A stretch of 64,000 nucleotides of DNA, from NCBI GenBank assembly GCA_902595375.1, contig CACJPW010000001.1, forward strand, positions 88,501 through 152,500. The letters run 5' to 3'. Under the pieces are notes generated by a model. The model was given only the letters and a program-made list of their open reading frames with translations, searched no databases and was not told the origin of the DNA. Each line of letters opens with the position of its first letter. Positions within the stretch are counted from its first letter, which is position 1. Shown here one piece after another: positions 31,807-42,222 of the stretch. A program made the position numbers and the translations under genes. The stretch comes from an uncultured Pelagibacteraceae bacterium (GTDB lineage Bacteria; Pseudomonadota; Alphaproteobacteria; Pelagibacterales; Pelagibacteraceae).

Positions 31807-32594
31807 AATTTAATAGAGAAGTATTTATTTAAAAATAACTTTATTTTTAATTTAAATAAATAAAATTTTATACTGGAAAATGAATAATTTTTAAAACAAT
31901 TTTGTTTCAAATTATCTTTTAACCATCTTCTCAACTCTGAAATATAGATATTTCTTTTTTTGGATGAAAAATTATTATTATGAACTCTATAAATTGCTAA
32001 TGGATTTTGAATTGAGTAAAAGTTATATCTAGTGCTTAATCTCATAAAAAGATCGAAATCTCCAATAATGTCGTAATTCGGATTAAAAAAATTTTTGATT
32101 AAAATTTTTTTTTCTATCATAATCGTAAGAATTCCAATAAAATAATTTTCAATTAAATTTTGAGTAATTTCTCCGGATGGCAAATTTGTTTTAAATCTTA
32201 ATTTTTTTGTTTTGTTTAACTCATTTAATACATAGTAATTAGAGTAAATAAATTTAATTTTATGATTTTTTTTTAATAAATCCACTTGCTTAGAAAGTTT
32301 GTTTTTCATCCACATATCATCTGTGTCACAAAAAGTAACAAAACTGCCTTTTGCTTTATTTATTGCAAGATTTCTAGATTTATATAATTTTAGAAATTTT
32401 TTGGATGAAAATATTCTAATTCTTTTATCTTTAAATTTTTTTATTATTTCTTCACTTTTGTCAGTTGAAAAATTATTCCAAAAAATTATTTCAAAATTGT
32501 TGTAATCTTGATTTAAAATACTTTTAATACAACTTTTTAGATATTTTTGTCCGTTATGACAATTAATAATTACACTTATTAAAGGAGCTTTCAT
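31797..32594 (-). CDS. Glycosyltransferase family 2
   Basis: ISVIINCHNGQKYLKSCIKSILNQDYNNFEIIFWNNFSTD, FCDTDDMW; stop lies inside tRNA-Val. Confidence 0.88.
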   Translation of the reverse strand: MKAPLISVIINCHNGQKYLKSCIKSILNQDYNNFEIIFWNNFSTDKSEEIIKKFKDKRIRIFSSKKFLKLYKSRNLAINKAKGSFVTFCDTDDMWMKNKLSKQVDLLKKNHKIKFIYSNYYVLNELNKTKKLRFKTNLPSGEITQNLIENYFIGILTIMIEKKILIKNFFNPNYDIIGDFDLFMRLSTRYNFYSIQNPLAIYRVHNNNFSSKKRNIYISELRRWLKDNLKQNCFKNYSFSSIKFYLFKLKIKLFLNKYFSIKLGV

Positions 32595-32598
32595 TAAA

Positions 32599-33570
32599 TT
32601 AATTATTTTTTTTTAAAACTCCTCTGATATAACAATTATCACCAGTATTATTTACGAACCAATTTAATCTTTCTTCACTTCTAATGAATTTTAGTTGCAA
32701 AATATCTTGTCTCAAACTTATAAATTTACTTGGTAATATCCTTTTTAAAAATTTTTTAAGATTTCCAATTGAGAAGATTGAACTTTTCATCTGATAGTAA
32801 TCATTTTGAGATTTTTTTTGGTTTAAATGATCTTTGTCAAAACTGTATGCCGAAGAAGAAAAATTTATGAATTCTAAACTATGAATTTTTGCTAATTTTT
32901 CAAAGCTTTTTTTTGTATAAAAATGTAAGTGAGGAGAATCGTAAGGTCTTCCGTTCCAGTACTCTTTAGGACAGTTAGGCACTTCAAAAAAAATAAATCC
33001 ACCAGGATTTAATATACTTTTAAATTTATCAAAAATATCATTTATATTAGTAATATGTTCTAAAGAATGAGTGGTAATAATCAAATCAAATTTTTGATTT
33101 AAATTTGAAAAATCTTTTAAATTACTATACCCACGATCATGTAAAATTTTTTCACAATATGAGTCATGTTCTGTACAAAAAAGTTCTAAATTTGGGAATT
33201 TTTTTTTGAGTGCATATCCTAAATCTCCATCTCCTCCACCAAAATCATAAAGTTTCTTAATTTTTTTTAAATCAATTAAACTTGTTAAATAAATTAGATA
33301 ACTTAAATTTTTATCTTCTAGGTAATGTTTTTTTTGGTCTTCATAATTTTCACTTATTAAATAGGGTGGGCGTCCATTGGATCTGTACACCTTTTCGTAA
33401 AAATAATTGAGATCTTCTGGCGAAGGCATTGGATCTACAAATGCAAAGTCACATTCTTCACATCTATAAATTTTTGCATTTTTAAAGTATTTTGTATCTT
33501 CTTTAATTTCTAATTTATAATCGCTTAAAAATTTAACATTGTTCGTCTTTTCACAAATTAAACACTTCAT
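32599..33570 (-). CDS. Class I SAM-dependent methyltransferase (zinc-binding N-terminus)
   Basis: CxxC...CxxC N-terminus; YDFGGGDGDLGYAL; THSLEHI...LNPGGFIFFEVPN. Confidence 0.85.
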   Translation of the reverse strand: MKCLICEKTNNVKFLSDYKLEIKEDTKYFKNAKIYRCEECDFAFVDPMPSPEDLNYFYEKVYRSNGRPPYLISENYEDQKKHYLEDKNLSYLIYLTSLIDLKKIKKLYDFGGGDGDLGYALKKKFPNLELFCTEHDSYCEKILHDRGYSNLKDFSNLNQKFDLIITTHSLEHITNINDIFDKFKSILNPGGFIFFEVPNCPKEYWNGRPYDSPHLHFYTKKSFEKLAKIHSLEFINFSSSAYSFDKDHLNQKKSQNDYYQMKSSIFSIGNLKKFLKRILPSKFISLRQDILQLKFIRSEERLNWFVNNTGDNCYIRGVLKKNN

Positions 33571-33576
33571 AGATTT

Positions 33577-34011
33577 TTACCAATTATACTTAAAATCTTT
33601 ATCATAAGGATCTTTTCTAACCATTTCTCTTTCATTATGAGGTAATGTCAAACAATTGGCCACAATTGAAACTTGTCTTTCTATACCTTTAAATCCGTTC
33701 CATATATTTTTAGGTATTGTTACTAACCTGTGATTATCCGGTGATAATATTAATTCGTGATAAGAACCTTTGGTTTTGCTTTTTTCTCTATTATCATACA
33801 TAACTAATTTTACTTTTCCTGCAATACAGGCATAATTCAACGTTGCCTCTTTATGTAAGTGCCAAGCTTTTATTGAATTTGGGTTTATTGTAGAAAAATA
33901 TATTTCACCAAATTTTGAAAATATAGAGTCATCACACCTCAACATATGCATTACTGAGCCCCTATCGTCTTTGATAATTTTCAAATTTGTTACTCTTACA
34001 CCTTCAATCAT
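33577..34011 (-). CDS. dTDP-4-dehydrorhamnose 3,5-epimerase-like cupin protein
   Basis: DDRGSVMHMLR...GEIYFSTINPNSIKAWHLHK...TIPKNIWNGFKG. Confidence 0.8.
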   Translation of the reverse strand: MIEGVRVTNLKIIKDDRGSVMHMLRCDDSIFSKFGEIYFSTINPNSIKAWHLHKEATLNYACIAGKVKLVMYDNREKSKTKGSYHELILSPDNHRLVTIPKNIWNGFKGIERQVSIVANCLTLPHNEREMVRKDPYDKDFKYNW

Positions 34012-34013
34012 TA

Positions 34014-35018
34014 CTAAAAATTAAACTGTTTTTTAAGTTTTCTTGAAAAAAAATAAAATATTGAAAACCAGGCATTTGGATAAATTAGATTTCTAAAAAA
34101 ATGTTTTCTCAGATTGACATATTGTAAACCCATTTCTTCACCGCCAATAAAAATTTTAAAAAAGTAATTGAAGAAATTTCTCATAGAGTAGTTTTTTGTA
34201 TAAATGTATTGTGAGAATTTCAATCCTTTGCTTCTATAGTAATCCAGAGCTTCAGGTAGTCTTACAATTTCAACAAAAGGATACAATTTACCCCATTCTC
34301 TTACACCACCCAAATTAACACTTAATGGCTTGGCGCATAGAAAAGCTTGGGAGTCTTTGAAAGCAGCACAAAATACTTTTATAAAAAAACATGTGTTATC
34401 AAAAGTTGACCAAGTACCTGGTGTTTTCATTTTTTTTTTATCAAGAACATGAAGGTTTTTTCTCCACAGATCTGTTCTGAATGCGTTTACATAGAACCCC
34501 AATAAGTAATCAAAACATACTCTGTGGTCTATTAACTGAAAAAATTTAACTTTTCTATTATTTTTCACTGGTGATAGAGTTTTCATTTTTCTTGGCAAAT
34601 TTTTAATATCAAATGGTTTGGGAAATTTTTCTAGATAACTTTTGTCCAAATGGTTAGAATTTATGAAAAAAAAATCTATTTTTTTGTTATCTTTAATTAG
34701 ACCTAGCAAATAACTTAGGGAATTGTTTGTTAATAGGTCGTCATCTCCTAAAAACCATATAAATTTAGCTTTAGCCATTAAAGAAACATTTAATACATTC
34801 ATTGCAAAACCAAGATTTTTTTTGTTTCTACTATACCTTATATTAATTTTTTTTTTATAAGGGCTTATGATTTTTAAAATATTAAATTTAGAACAATTAT
34901 CTGAAATACATATTTCAAATTTTTTTTTATCGACACCTTTTTGTTTGTATATTGAATTTATACAATTTTTTAAATCTTCAGGCCTATTATATGTAGGTAT
35001 ACAAATTGATAGAAGCAT
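34014..35018 (-). CDS. Glycosyltransferase family 2
   Basis: LLSICIPTYNRPEDLKNCINSIYKQ; WFLGDDDLL. Confidence 0.88.
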   Translation of the reverse strand: MLLSICIPTYNRPEDLKNCINSIYKQKGVDKKKFEICISDNCSKFNILKIISPYKKKINIRYSRNKKNLGFAMNVLNVSLMAKAKFIWFLGDDDLLTNNSLSYLLGLIKDNKKIDFFFINSNHLDKSYLEKFPKPFDIKNLPRKMKTLSPVKNNRKVKFFQLIDHRVCFDYLLGFYVNAFRTDLWRKNLHVLDKKKMKTPGTWSTFDNTCFFIKVFCAAFKDSQAFLCAKPLSVNLGGVREWGKLYPFVEIVRLPEALDYYRSKGLKFSQYIYTKNYSMRNFFNYFFKIFIGGEEMGLQYVNLRKHFFRNLIYPNAWFSIFYFFSRKLKKQFNF

Positions 35019-35019
35019 T

Positions 35020-36090
35020 TCAAACTGAGTGTTTATTTTTAAATAATTCGATTTGACTAAATGATAAATTTATTAATTCTTTTTTATTTTTAAAATCATA
35101 ATATTTTTTATACCAATTAAATGTTAAATCTAAAGCTGATTTATCAAAAAATTTCGTTTCCCATTTAAGCAATTTTTTCGATTTTGAACTATCCAAAGCT
35201 AAATTTTCGGACTCATAATATTTTTTTTTACCATAAAAAATTTTTGATTTTGATTTAAATATCTTTCTCCCAATCTTGGCGATCTCTTTTACTTTTAAAT
35301 TGTTTTTTTTGTTTGGGCCAAAATTCCATGATCCGCTATATCTTTTATTATTTTGATAAAGTTTTTTGGCAAGATTTAAATATCCACATAAAGGATCTAG
35401 AACATGTTGCCAAGGACGAGTTGCATTAGGACTTCTTATTAACAAGTGCTTTTTTTTTGAAAACGACTCAACACAATCTTTTATAATCCTATCTTTAGTC
35501 CAATCACCACCTCCTATGCAATTTCCTGATCTAACTATTCCTAATCCACATTTTTTTTTTGACAAGAAAGAATTCATGTAACTCTCAGAAATTATATCAC
35601 ATGCGGCTTTACTAGAACTATATAGATCATATCCACCGAGTTTTGAATTTTCATTAAATTTTTTTTTCTTTTCAAGATTTAAATAAACCTTATCTGTCGT
35701 AACAATTATAGCTGATTTTAAAGATGGAGTATTTTTTATAGTCTCAAGAACATTTGCTGTACCTAAAACGTTAGTTGATACCGTCTTCAATGGATTTTCA
35801 TAACTCACAAGTACACTTGATTGAGCAGCTAAATGAAAAATAATTGATGGATTAAAATCTTTAATTGCTTTTTTTAATTTATTCAAATTTTCAATATCCT
35901 GTCTATAATCTTTTACGAGAAATTTTTTTAAGTTTAGATCATCAAACAGATTAGGTTTTGTAATCGGGTCTAAAGAATAACCAGTAATTTTTGCACCTAA
36001 ACTGTATAGTAATAAACATAACCAACTACCTTTAAAACCAGTGTGTCCAGTTATAAATACTTTTTTATTTTTCCAGAATTGATTATCCAT
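35020..36090 (-). CDS. rfbG: CDP-glucose 4,6-dehydratase
   Basis: FWKNKKVFITGHTGFKGSWLCLLLYSLGAKITGYSL; HLAAQSSV; RSGNCIGGGDW; RPWQHVLDPLCGYL. Confidence 0.92.
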   Translation of the reverse strand: MDNQFWKNKKVFITGHTGFKGSWLCLLLYSLGAKITGYSLDPITKPNLFDDLNLKKFLVKDYRQDIENLNKLKKAIKDFNPSIIFHLAAQSSVLVSYENPLKTVSTNVLGTANVLETIKNTPSLKSAIIVTTDKVYLNLEKKKKFNENSKLGGYDLYSSSKAACDIISESYMNSFLSKKKCGLGIVRSGNCIGGGDWTKDRIIKDCVESFSKKKHLLIRSPNATRPWQHVLDPLCGYLNLAKKLYQNNKRYSGSWNFGPNKKNNLKVKEIAKIGRKIFKSKSKIFYGKKKYYESENLALDSSKSKKLLKWETKFFDKSALDLTFNWYKKYYDFKNKKELINLSFSQIELFKNKHSV

Positions 36091-36859
36091 TTAGTTTTTT
36101 AATTAATTTTCTTAATTTTAAATATTTATTTTTATTATTTGTCATTTTTATATTATCTATATCTTTTAAATTATCAATTGAATGCCAAAAACCATTAAAT
36201 ATTTTAAAATCGCATTTAAATTTTCTAATAATTAAAGGATAAAGCTGTTTTTCAAAATTTTTAAGATTCTTAAATTTTAGACTTAGTAACTTTTTGTTAA
36301 AAATAGACATTCCAGAATATACGTAAGAAATAATTTTTTTATTAGATTTATTTTGGACAGAATTAAATGTTATATTTCTATCAAAATTTACAATTCTTTT
36401 ATTAATTATACCAATTGTTCCATAAGCTAATTGGTTATCCGATCCAATAAAAGTTAAATCACTTCCTTTATTTTCATGTTCTTTAAATATCTTACTTAAA
36501 TTAAAATCAAAAACTGCATCTCCATTCATAAGTAAAAAATTATTAGAAATAACCTTATCTTTGATCATATGAATTCTCTTTGCTATTGGTGTATCTTTTC
36601 CTGTTTCAACTATATCAATATGCAGTTTTTTGAATTTAGAAATTTTTTTTATATACTTTTTTATCAAGTTTCCTTTGTAACCAACAGGCAAAATAAAATG
36701 ATTAAAGGAGTTTTTTTTTAAATTATTAATAATATACCAAATTATTGGATAACTGTTTATCTTAACCAAACTTTTAGGAATTTTTTTACCTAAGGATCCC
36801 AACCTAGTCCCTCGACCACCACATAAAATAATTGCTGATTTTTTTTTTAAATTCTTCAT
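36083..36859 (-). CDS. Sugar-phosphate nucleotidyltransferase
   Basis: AIILCGGRGTRLGSLGKKIPKSLVKI, FLLMNGDAVFDF. Confidence 0.85.
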   Translation of the reverse strand: MKNLKKKSAIILCGGRGTRLGSLGKKIPKSLVKINSYPIIWYIINNLKKNSFNHFILPVGYKGNLIKKYIKKISKFKKLHIDIVETGKDTPIAKRIHMIKDKVISNNFLLMNGDAVFDFNLSKIFKEHENKGSDLTFIGSDNQLAYGTIGIINKRIVNFDRNITFNSVQNKSNKKIISYVYSGMSIFNKKLLSLKFKNLKNFEKQLYPLIIRKFKCDFKIFNGFWHSIDNLKDIDNIKMTNNKNKYLKLRKLIKKLNG

Positions 36860-37707
36860 GGCTGTCTATAATTAATTCTCCATAGTTTTTTCTTATTGAT
36901 TAAGTAATTAGAAGAGTCGAATTTTTTTATTTTTGAAAAAAGTATTTTTTTTTTCGATTTATTTTTTTTCCATATTTTTATCGCAAATTGTTTAACTGAC
37001 ATATTTTTTCCGGAGGCAAGTTCCCATTCTTGGGGAAAACTTCTTTTATTTTTTTTTTTGAAATTTAATGTTGTAATTAGTCCGTCAATGACATCGTCTA
37101 TATAATTAAAATCATATTTCTGATGACCTGAAGTCATTTTAAGATCTTTATTATTTTTTGCGTGTGAATTAAGTAATGGCCACAGTCTTTGTTTTGGTTC
37201 GTCCCTTCCATATACATGAAACAACTTTATAATACGACACTTTACATTGAAAATTTTAGAATAACTTTTACATAAGTCACTGAAAATGTACTTTGTTAAA
37301 GCATAATTAAAATGAGGTTCTTTTAAAAAAGTACTATTAATTTTCTTTTGTTTTAAAGATCTTAAAATTTTTTCTTCTTTATTAGTAGAAATTATTACCC
37401 ATTTCTTACAGTTATTATTAATTGCATTTATTAAAAGTTTTGAAGATTTTATTAAATTGAATTCATAAGCTTTTTTAAAATCAACATATTTATCATAAGC
37501 GCCGACTGTAGCAAAATGCATAAGCACATCACTTTTTTTTAATTCTTTCCAATTTTTGTCTATTCTACCTACTAACCATTTTACATTTTTTAACTTTGGA
37601 TTATTTTTTTTTCTTGTTAATGCGAAAATTTTAATTTTTTTGTTTATAGCTTTTTTAATAAAATTTCTTGCAATATAGCCATTAGATCCGGTGATAAATA
37701 TATTCAT
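36856..37707 (-). CDS. NAD-dependent epimerase/dehydratase
   Basis: FITGSNGYIARNFI; FNYALTKYIFSDL; YDFNYIDDVIDGL. Confidence 0.83.
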   Translation of the reverse strand: MNIFITGSNGYIARNFIKKAINKKIKIFALTRKKNNPKLKNVKWLVGRIDKNWKELKKSDVLMHFATVGAYDKYVDFKKAYEFNLIKSSKLLINAINNNCKKWVIISTNKEEKILRSLKQKKINSTFLKEPHFNYALTKYIFSDLCKSYSKIFNVKCRIIKLFHVYGRDEPKQRLWPLLNSHAKNNKDLKMTSGHQKYDFNYIDDVIDGLITTLNFKKKNKRSFPQEWELASGKNMSVKQFAIKIWKKNKSKKKILFSKIKKFDSSNYLINKKKLWRINYRQP

Positions 37708-38435
37708 AATTTTTTCTTTTTCAATTCTTCCTCTATTACTTGTTTATCTCTTACTGTGTCCATACATTTCCAAAATCCATAGTGCTTAAAAGCACTTAAT
37801 TCACCTTGTTTTGACGCAGACTCTAAAGGTTTTTTTTCAAGAATATCAAAATCATTTTTTATGAGCTTGAAAAAATTTTTTTGTGCAACAAAAAAACCAC
37901 CATTAATCCACCCTTGATTTATTTGTGGTTTTTCTTTAAATGAAATTACTTTATTATTTTTTACCTTTAACTCTCCAAAACGTGCGGGGGGTCTTACAGC
38001 GGTTACTGTTATTTTCTTTTTCATCTTTTTGTGATGCGAAAGCAATTTTCTTAGATTAACTGAGGAAATTCCGTCTCCGTATGTAAAAAAAAAATTTTCA
38101 TTATCATTCACGTAATTTTCTAATCTTTTTAAACGGCCTCCAGTTAGTGTTTTTAAACCAGTATCGACAATTGAAACATCACATAATTTGTTTGAGATTT
38201 TATGTTTAAAAACTTTTCCATTCCTTCTAAAGTTTTTAAAATATCGCTTTATAACATAACCCTTATACCCTGATGCTATATAAAATTTAGTAAAACCGTA
38301 TAATACGTAATGCTTCATGATATGTATAATTATAGGATAACCTGCAACTTTTACCATAGGTTTTGGGATAGTCTTTGTATATTCACTAAGTCTAGTCCCT
38401 AGTCCTCCTGCAAGAATAATAACTTTCATATTCAT
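37704..38435 (-). CDS. rfbF: Glucose-1-phosphate cytidylyltransferase
   Basis: KVIILAGGLGTRLSEYTKTIPKPMVKVAGYPIIIHIMKHY; FFTYGDGISSV; SAFKHYGFWKCMDTVRDK. Confidence 0.93.
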   Translation of the reverse strand: MNMKVIILAGGLGTRLSEYTKTIPKPMVKVAGYPIIIHIMKHYVLYGFTKFYIASGYKGYVIKRYFKNFRRNGKVFKHKISNKLCDVSIVDTGLKTLTGGRLKRLENYVNDNENFFFTYGDGISSVNLRKLLSHHKKMKKKITVTAVRPPARFGELKVKNNKVISFKEKPQINQGWINGGFFVAQKNFFKLIKNDFDILEKKPLESASKQGELSAFKHYGFWKCMDTVRDKQVIEEELKKKKL

Positions 38436-38464
38436 AAGATTAAATAATTTAAATTATAAATTTT

Positions 38465-40213
38465 CTATTTAGAATCCTCACTTTTTTTTTCGTTAATATC
38501 ATCTAAATTAATAATTCGATCAAAATGTTTTAATAAATTTTCACTATGCATTATTACTATAATTGTTTTGCTTTTTCTATTTTCAAGCAACGAATTTAAT
38601 ATTTTTGTTTCCATTTTAAAATCTAGTGCATTTGTTGGTTCGTCTAAAATAATTATATCAGAGTCTCTGTATAACGCTCTTGCTATACCAATTCTTTGTT
38701 TTTGTCCTCCAGAAATTCTTACACCCCTTTCACCAACTTTTTCATTTAATTTGTTTGGAAGTTTATTAATAAAGTTGTCCAATTCACAATCTTTCAGGAT
38801 TGTTTTGAGTTTTTCCTCATTTTTTTTACTTAAATCATACCCAAGCATGATATTTTCCAGAATAGAACAATCATTCAAAAAAACATTTTGAGGAACTAAT
38901 GCTATATTTTTTTGCCAATTTTTTTTATTTTCCTCGTTAATCTCAATTTCGTCTACAAATAAGTTACCGCTTAATGGGGTTAGTAACCCAGTCATTATGT
39001 TAATTAAAGTAGTTTTACCTGAGCCAGTTTTTCCCTTTATAGCTATTTTATCACCTTTATTAATTTTTAAATTTATATTTTCTAAAACTTTATTATTTTT
39101 TTCTTCATACTTGTAACTAACATCTTTTAGAATAATTTCTTTTTGAAATTTTATTTTATCTAAAGTAATATTTGCTTCTAAGTTTATTTTTTGACCACCA
39201 CTATCTAATATTTTTAGAAAACTATTAATAGTAGGTTTTACAGATTTAAAGTTTATCGAAAGATTATATATATTGTTTATTTGAGGCAAAGTTCTTTGAA
39301 TTCCATATGCTAGTATGGCTAGAAAAGCTAGATTAGATTGTATTGAAACTGCTGTTAAATTCGAGAAGTAGATAAAAAAGATCGCTAAAATTATAAAGAA
39401 TGTCTCCAAATAAATTTTTGGCTGCATAGCTGTTGATCTTATATTTGATATAGATGTGGCAGTTGTTTTAGATGCTTTTGCCAAAGAATTTGAAAACATT
39501 CTTTTTAAATCATAGATTATAATCTCTTGTAAATATCCAACAGCATTTTCAAAAATATTTATTATATAGTTTTGATTTAGATTTACTTTCTGCCCTTTTG
39601 CAGAAACATCTTTTGACTTTAATTTATATATAATTAAAAAAAATGCTGTAACAAAAGCGACAATTGCTGGCGTAAAGAGAGGATCATTAATTAGTAAAAT
39701 TATTACGATGGCTAGACAAATTAAAAAAGAATTTAAAATATTTATTGTAGCAAATATAATTGTAGAAAATGCATTAGTTTTTTGAGATAAGTTGCTCATT
39801 ATTTCATTTGAACCATGTTTGAAATAATAGCTGTAATCTTGACTTAATAAAAAATTGAATATTTTTATTCTAAAGTCACTTGTTATATCCTCAATTAATT
39901 TATTTGATTTTTTTATATATCTTAATTTTACGAAACAACTTAATAAAACAATAATGACAAAGAAAAATGATACGAAAGTTAATATTTCCTTCTCAGAACT
40001 TATATTTAAAAAAGTGAAAGAATTATTAAAAAAACTGCCAAAAAGATAAGAATTTGGATCTAAAAAAAAGCTGATAAAAGGTATTAAGATTGCAAGAGAT
40101 ATGGACTCAGCAATAGAAGATAAAAAAGAAAATATAAAAACTATAATTAAATCTTTTTTTCTTTCAGGGTTTAGATGATTTATAATTTTTTTAAAAAATT
40201 TAAGTTTATTCAT
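38465..40213 (-). CDS. ABC transporter, fused permease/ATPase (PglK/MsbA-like flippase)
   Basis: TM domain plus GKTGSGKTTLI, RISGGQKQRIGIARALYRDSDIIILDEPTNALD. Confidence 0.9.
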   Translation of the reverse strand: MNKLKFFKKIINHLNPERKKDLIIVFIFSFLSSIAESISLAILIPFISFFLDPNSYLFGSFFNNSFTFLNISSEKEILTFVSFFFVIIVLLSCFVKLRYIKKSNKLIEDITSDFRIKIFNFLLSQDYSYYFKHGSNEIMSNLSQKTNAFSTIIFATINILNSFLICLAIVIILLINDPLFTPAIVAFVTAFFLIIYKLKSKDVSAKGQKVNLNQNYIINIFENAVGYLQEIIIYDLKRMFSNSLAKASKTTATSISNIRSTAMQPKIYLETFFIILAIFFIYFSNLTAVSIQSNLAFLAILAYGIQRTLPQINNIYNLSINFKSVKPTINSFLKILDSGGQKINLEANITLDKIKFQKEIILKDVSYKYEEKNNKVLENINLKINKGDKIAIKGKTGSGKTTLINIMTGLLTPLSGNLFVDEIEINEENKKNWQKNIALVPQNVFLNDCSILENIMLGYDLSKKNEEKLKTILKDCELDNFINKLPNKLNEKVGERGVRISGGQKQRIGIARALYRDSDIIILDEPTNALDFKMETKILNSLLENRKSKTIIVIMHSENLLKHFDRIINLDDINEKKSEDSK

Positions 40214-40222
40214 ATGGATATA

Positions 40223-41965
40223 CTATTTTAAGTCCTTAATTAACTTTTCCATAGAGTCACTATTAAATTTTATATTAAAATTTTTGTTAAATTCTTTTAT
40301 AGCTTCTTGATTTTCAGTTTTCATCCACCAATCATTTATATTATACCAACTGGAGTTTATGTGATTTAATAATTCATTTTCATTTAAAAACATAATATTT
40401 CTCTTATTTAAAAGATTATATTTGTCAAAAAAATGTTCATTTATATTATTCTTATAATCTACGTCATTTAAAAAAATCGTTGGTATATTAAGACTAAAAT
40501 TTTCAAGAATTCCAGTCGAGTCATAAGTGAAGAAATTAAGTTTTGACTTTTTGATTAATTTGTTTACATCTGAATTTCCATCGTCACATTTTAATCCCAA
40601 ATCTTTAAAAAAATCATAGTAAACAATTCCAAAAAAATTTTCATAATAAGATCGATTAAGTCTTAAGATAGTTTTTTTTTTAATTTTTGGATCTATTTTT
40701 TTTATAATCTTTAATATCTTTTGAATTTTTTCAAAAATATCGATTTTATGTGAGTGAAGATTGTGAATAGATGTGCTTAACCATGGAAAGAAAATTACTA
40801 AATTTCCATCATTATTAAATTTATAGTTTCTGCCAAAAGTTTTAAAATTAAAGTTTCCTTTTAATTTTTCTCTATTACTAAATCCCCAAGTGATAAAATT
40901 ATCTGAAAAATTTAGTTCTGGTAAAAAATTATGATGGATCTGAGTAAAATAATTTTGACCATGTTGTCCTACATTATATTTTGTATTTTTTTCTACCTGT
41001 AAAGCAGCATAAATTTTAAAACATTCGTCATAGGCATAAAGTTTAGAGGTAAATATAAATTTAGGATTTCTGGGATAAAAGTTACTTTCTGCAATTCTTT
41101 TGATTTCAGCAAAATTTTCTAAAGAAAATTTTGGTAAGAACTCGTGTATGTTTGTTCTTAAAAAATTTTCTAAATCAGTAAAATTATCATTTTTATAAAA
41201 TGAAATTTTAGACCTTAAACTAAAATCAGTTGGATTATAATTAATATTAATTTCTTTCCAGTCTAAGGGTATTTTGTTGATTTTAAACTGAAGTGTTTTT
41301 TCATAACGAAATGGTAATGCTGTATCACTTATAAATGCGTCTGTATCGTAATTAAAAATTTTTTTAAGAAAAAAATTTTGTATTTTGAATATATATTTAA
41401 TTTTATTTAGAATATTTTTTTTGTCTTTATATAAATTTTTTTTATAATTCCTTATAGAAGGTGAGGAATAAATTTTTTTTTTATCTTTTAAAAAATAATC
41501 TGTTAATTTAGAGTTTAATAAATAAAACCATTCGTCTGTCGCATTTGCTACTCTAAATGAGTGGGTATCCTCTACACTAAAATCAAATTTTTTATAATCT
41601 ATCGTATAAATTTTATCGAAATTATAGTTTTTATTTATATAATCCAATTGATAATAAATTTTATAGAATATTTGTATATATTCGTTTAGCCAAGTGCCTA
41701 GTATGATATTCCAAGCTCTTTTAGAAAAGTTTATGTTATGAAGTTTATTAAGCGCTTGAGTTAACTCTACTAAAATTTTATCAAAAATTGTTTTACAGTC
41801 CTCATATCGATTGAGTATTTCATTTTTTTTTAAATTAGGAAAATTTATTTTTTCAATATTTTGATCTAAATTTAATGAGGGATCTATTGATACAATTCCA
41901 ATTAGGTTCTCATTTCGATCAATTTTTTCAAGATTATTTGTGAGAATTAAACTGTATTTTTTCAA
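40223..41965 (-). CDS. Putative transferase, LIC12162 family
   Basis: Length and ILGTWLNEYIQIFYKIYYQL / TFGRNYKF / FTYDSTGILENFSLNIPTIF segments resemble the LIC12162-type transferases of surface sugar loci. Confidence 0.7.
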   Translation of the reverse strand: MKKYSLILTNNLEKIDRNENLIGIVSIDPSLNLDQNIEKINFPNLKKNEILNRYEDCKTIFDKILVELTQALNKLHNINFSKRAWNIILGTWLNEYIQIFYKIYYQLDYINKNYNFDKIYTIDYKKFDFSVEDTHSFRVANATDEWFYLLNSKLTDYFLKDKKKIYSSPSIRNYKKNLYKDKKNILNKIKYIFKIQNFFLKKIFNYDTDAFISDTALPFRYEKTLQFKINKIPLDWKEININYNPTDFSLRSKISFYKNDNFTDLENFLRTNIHEFLPKFSLENFAEIKRIAESNFYPRNPKFIFTSKLYAYDECFKIYAALQVEKNTKYNVGQHGQNYFTQIHHNFLPELNFSDNFITWGFSNREKLKGNFNFKTFGRNYKFNNDGNLVIFFPWLSTSIHNLHSHKIDIFEKIQKILKIIKKIDPKIKKKTILRLNRSYYENFFGIVYYDFFKDLGLKCDDGNSDVNKLIKKSKLNFFTYDSTGILENFSLNIPTIFLNDVDYKNNINEHFFDKYNLLNKRNIMFLNENELLNHINSSWYNINDWWMKTENQEAIKEFNKNFNIKFNSDSMEKLIKDLK

Positions 41966-41979
41966 AATTTTTAACGAAA

Positions 41980-42219
41980 TTATAAATTTACTTTATATTT
42001 TTTTAATATCTCTTTTCCTTTTTTAAATGACGAAAAATCGACTATGTCATCAGTTTCAATAGAAATATTAAAACCTTCTTCTAGCCCTGACATCAATGTC
42101 ATATGCCCAATTGAGTCCCACTCAGGTATCTCATTATATTTTAGATCATCTGTGAAATCCGTTTCTTTAATTGAAAGCGATTTAATGAAAATTTCTTTAT
42201 ATTTTTCTCTATTTTCCAT
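41980..42219 (-). CDS. Acyl carrier protein
   Basis: 79 aa, EIPEWDSIGHMTLMSGLEEGFNI with DS phosphopantetheine attachment. Confidence 0.88.
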   Translation of the reverse strand: MENREKYKEIFIKSLSIKETDFTDDLKYNEIPEWDSIGHMTLMSGLEEGFNISIETDDIVDFSSFKKGKEILKKYKVNL

Positions 42220-42222
42220 AAG

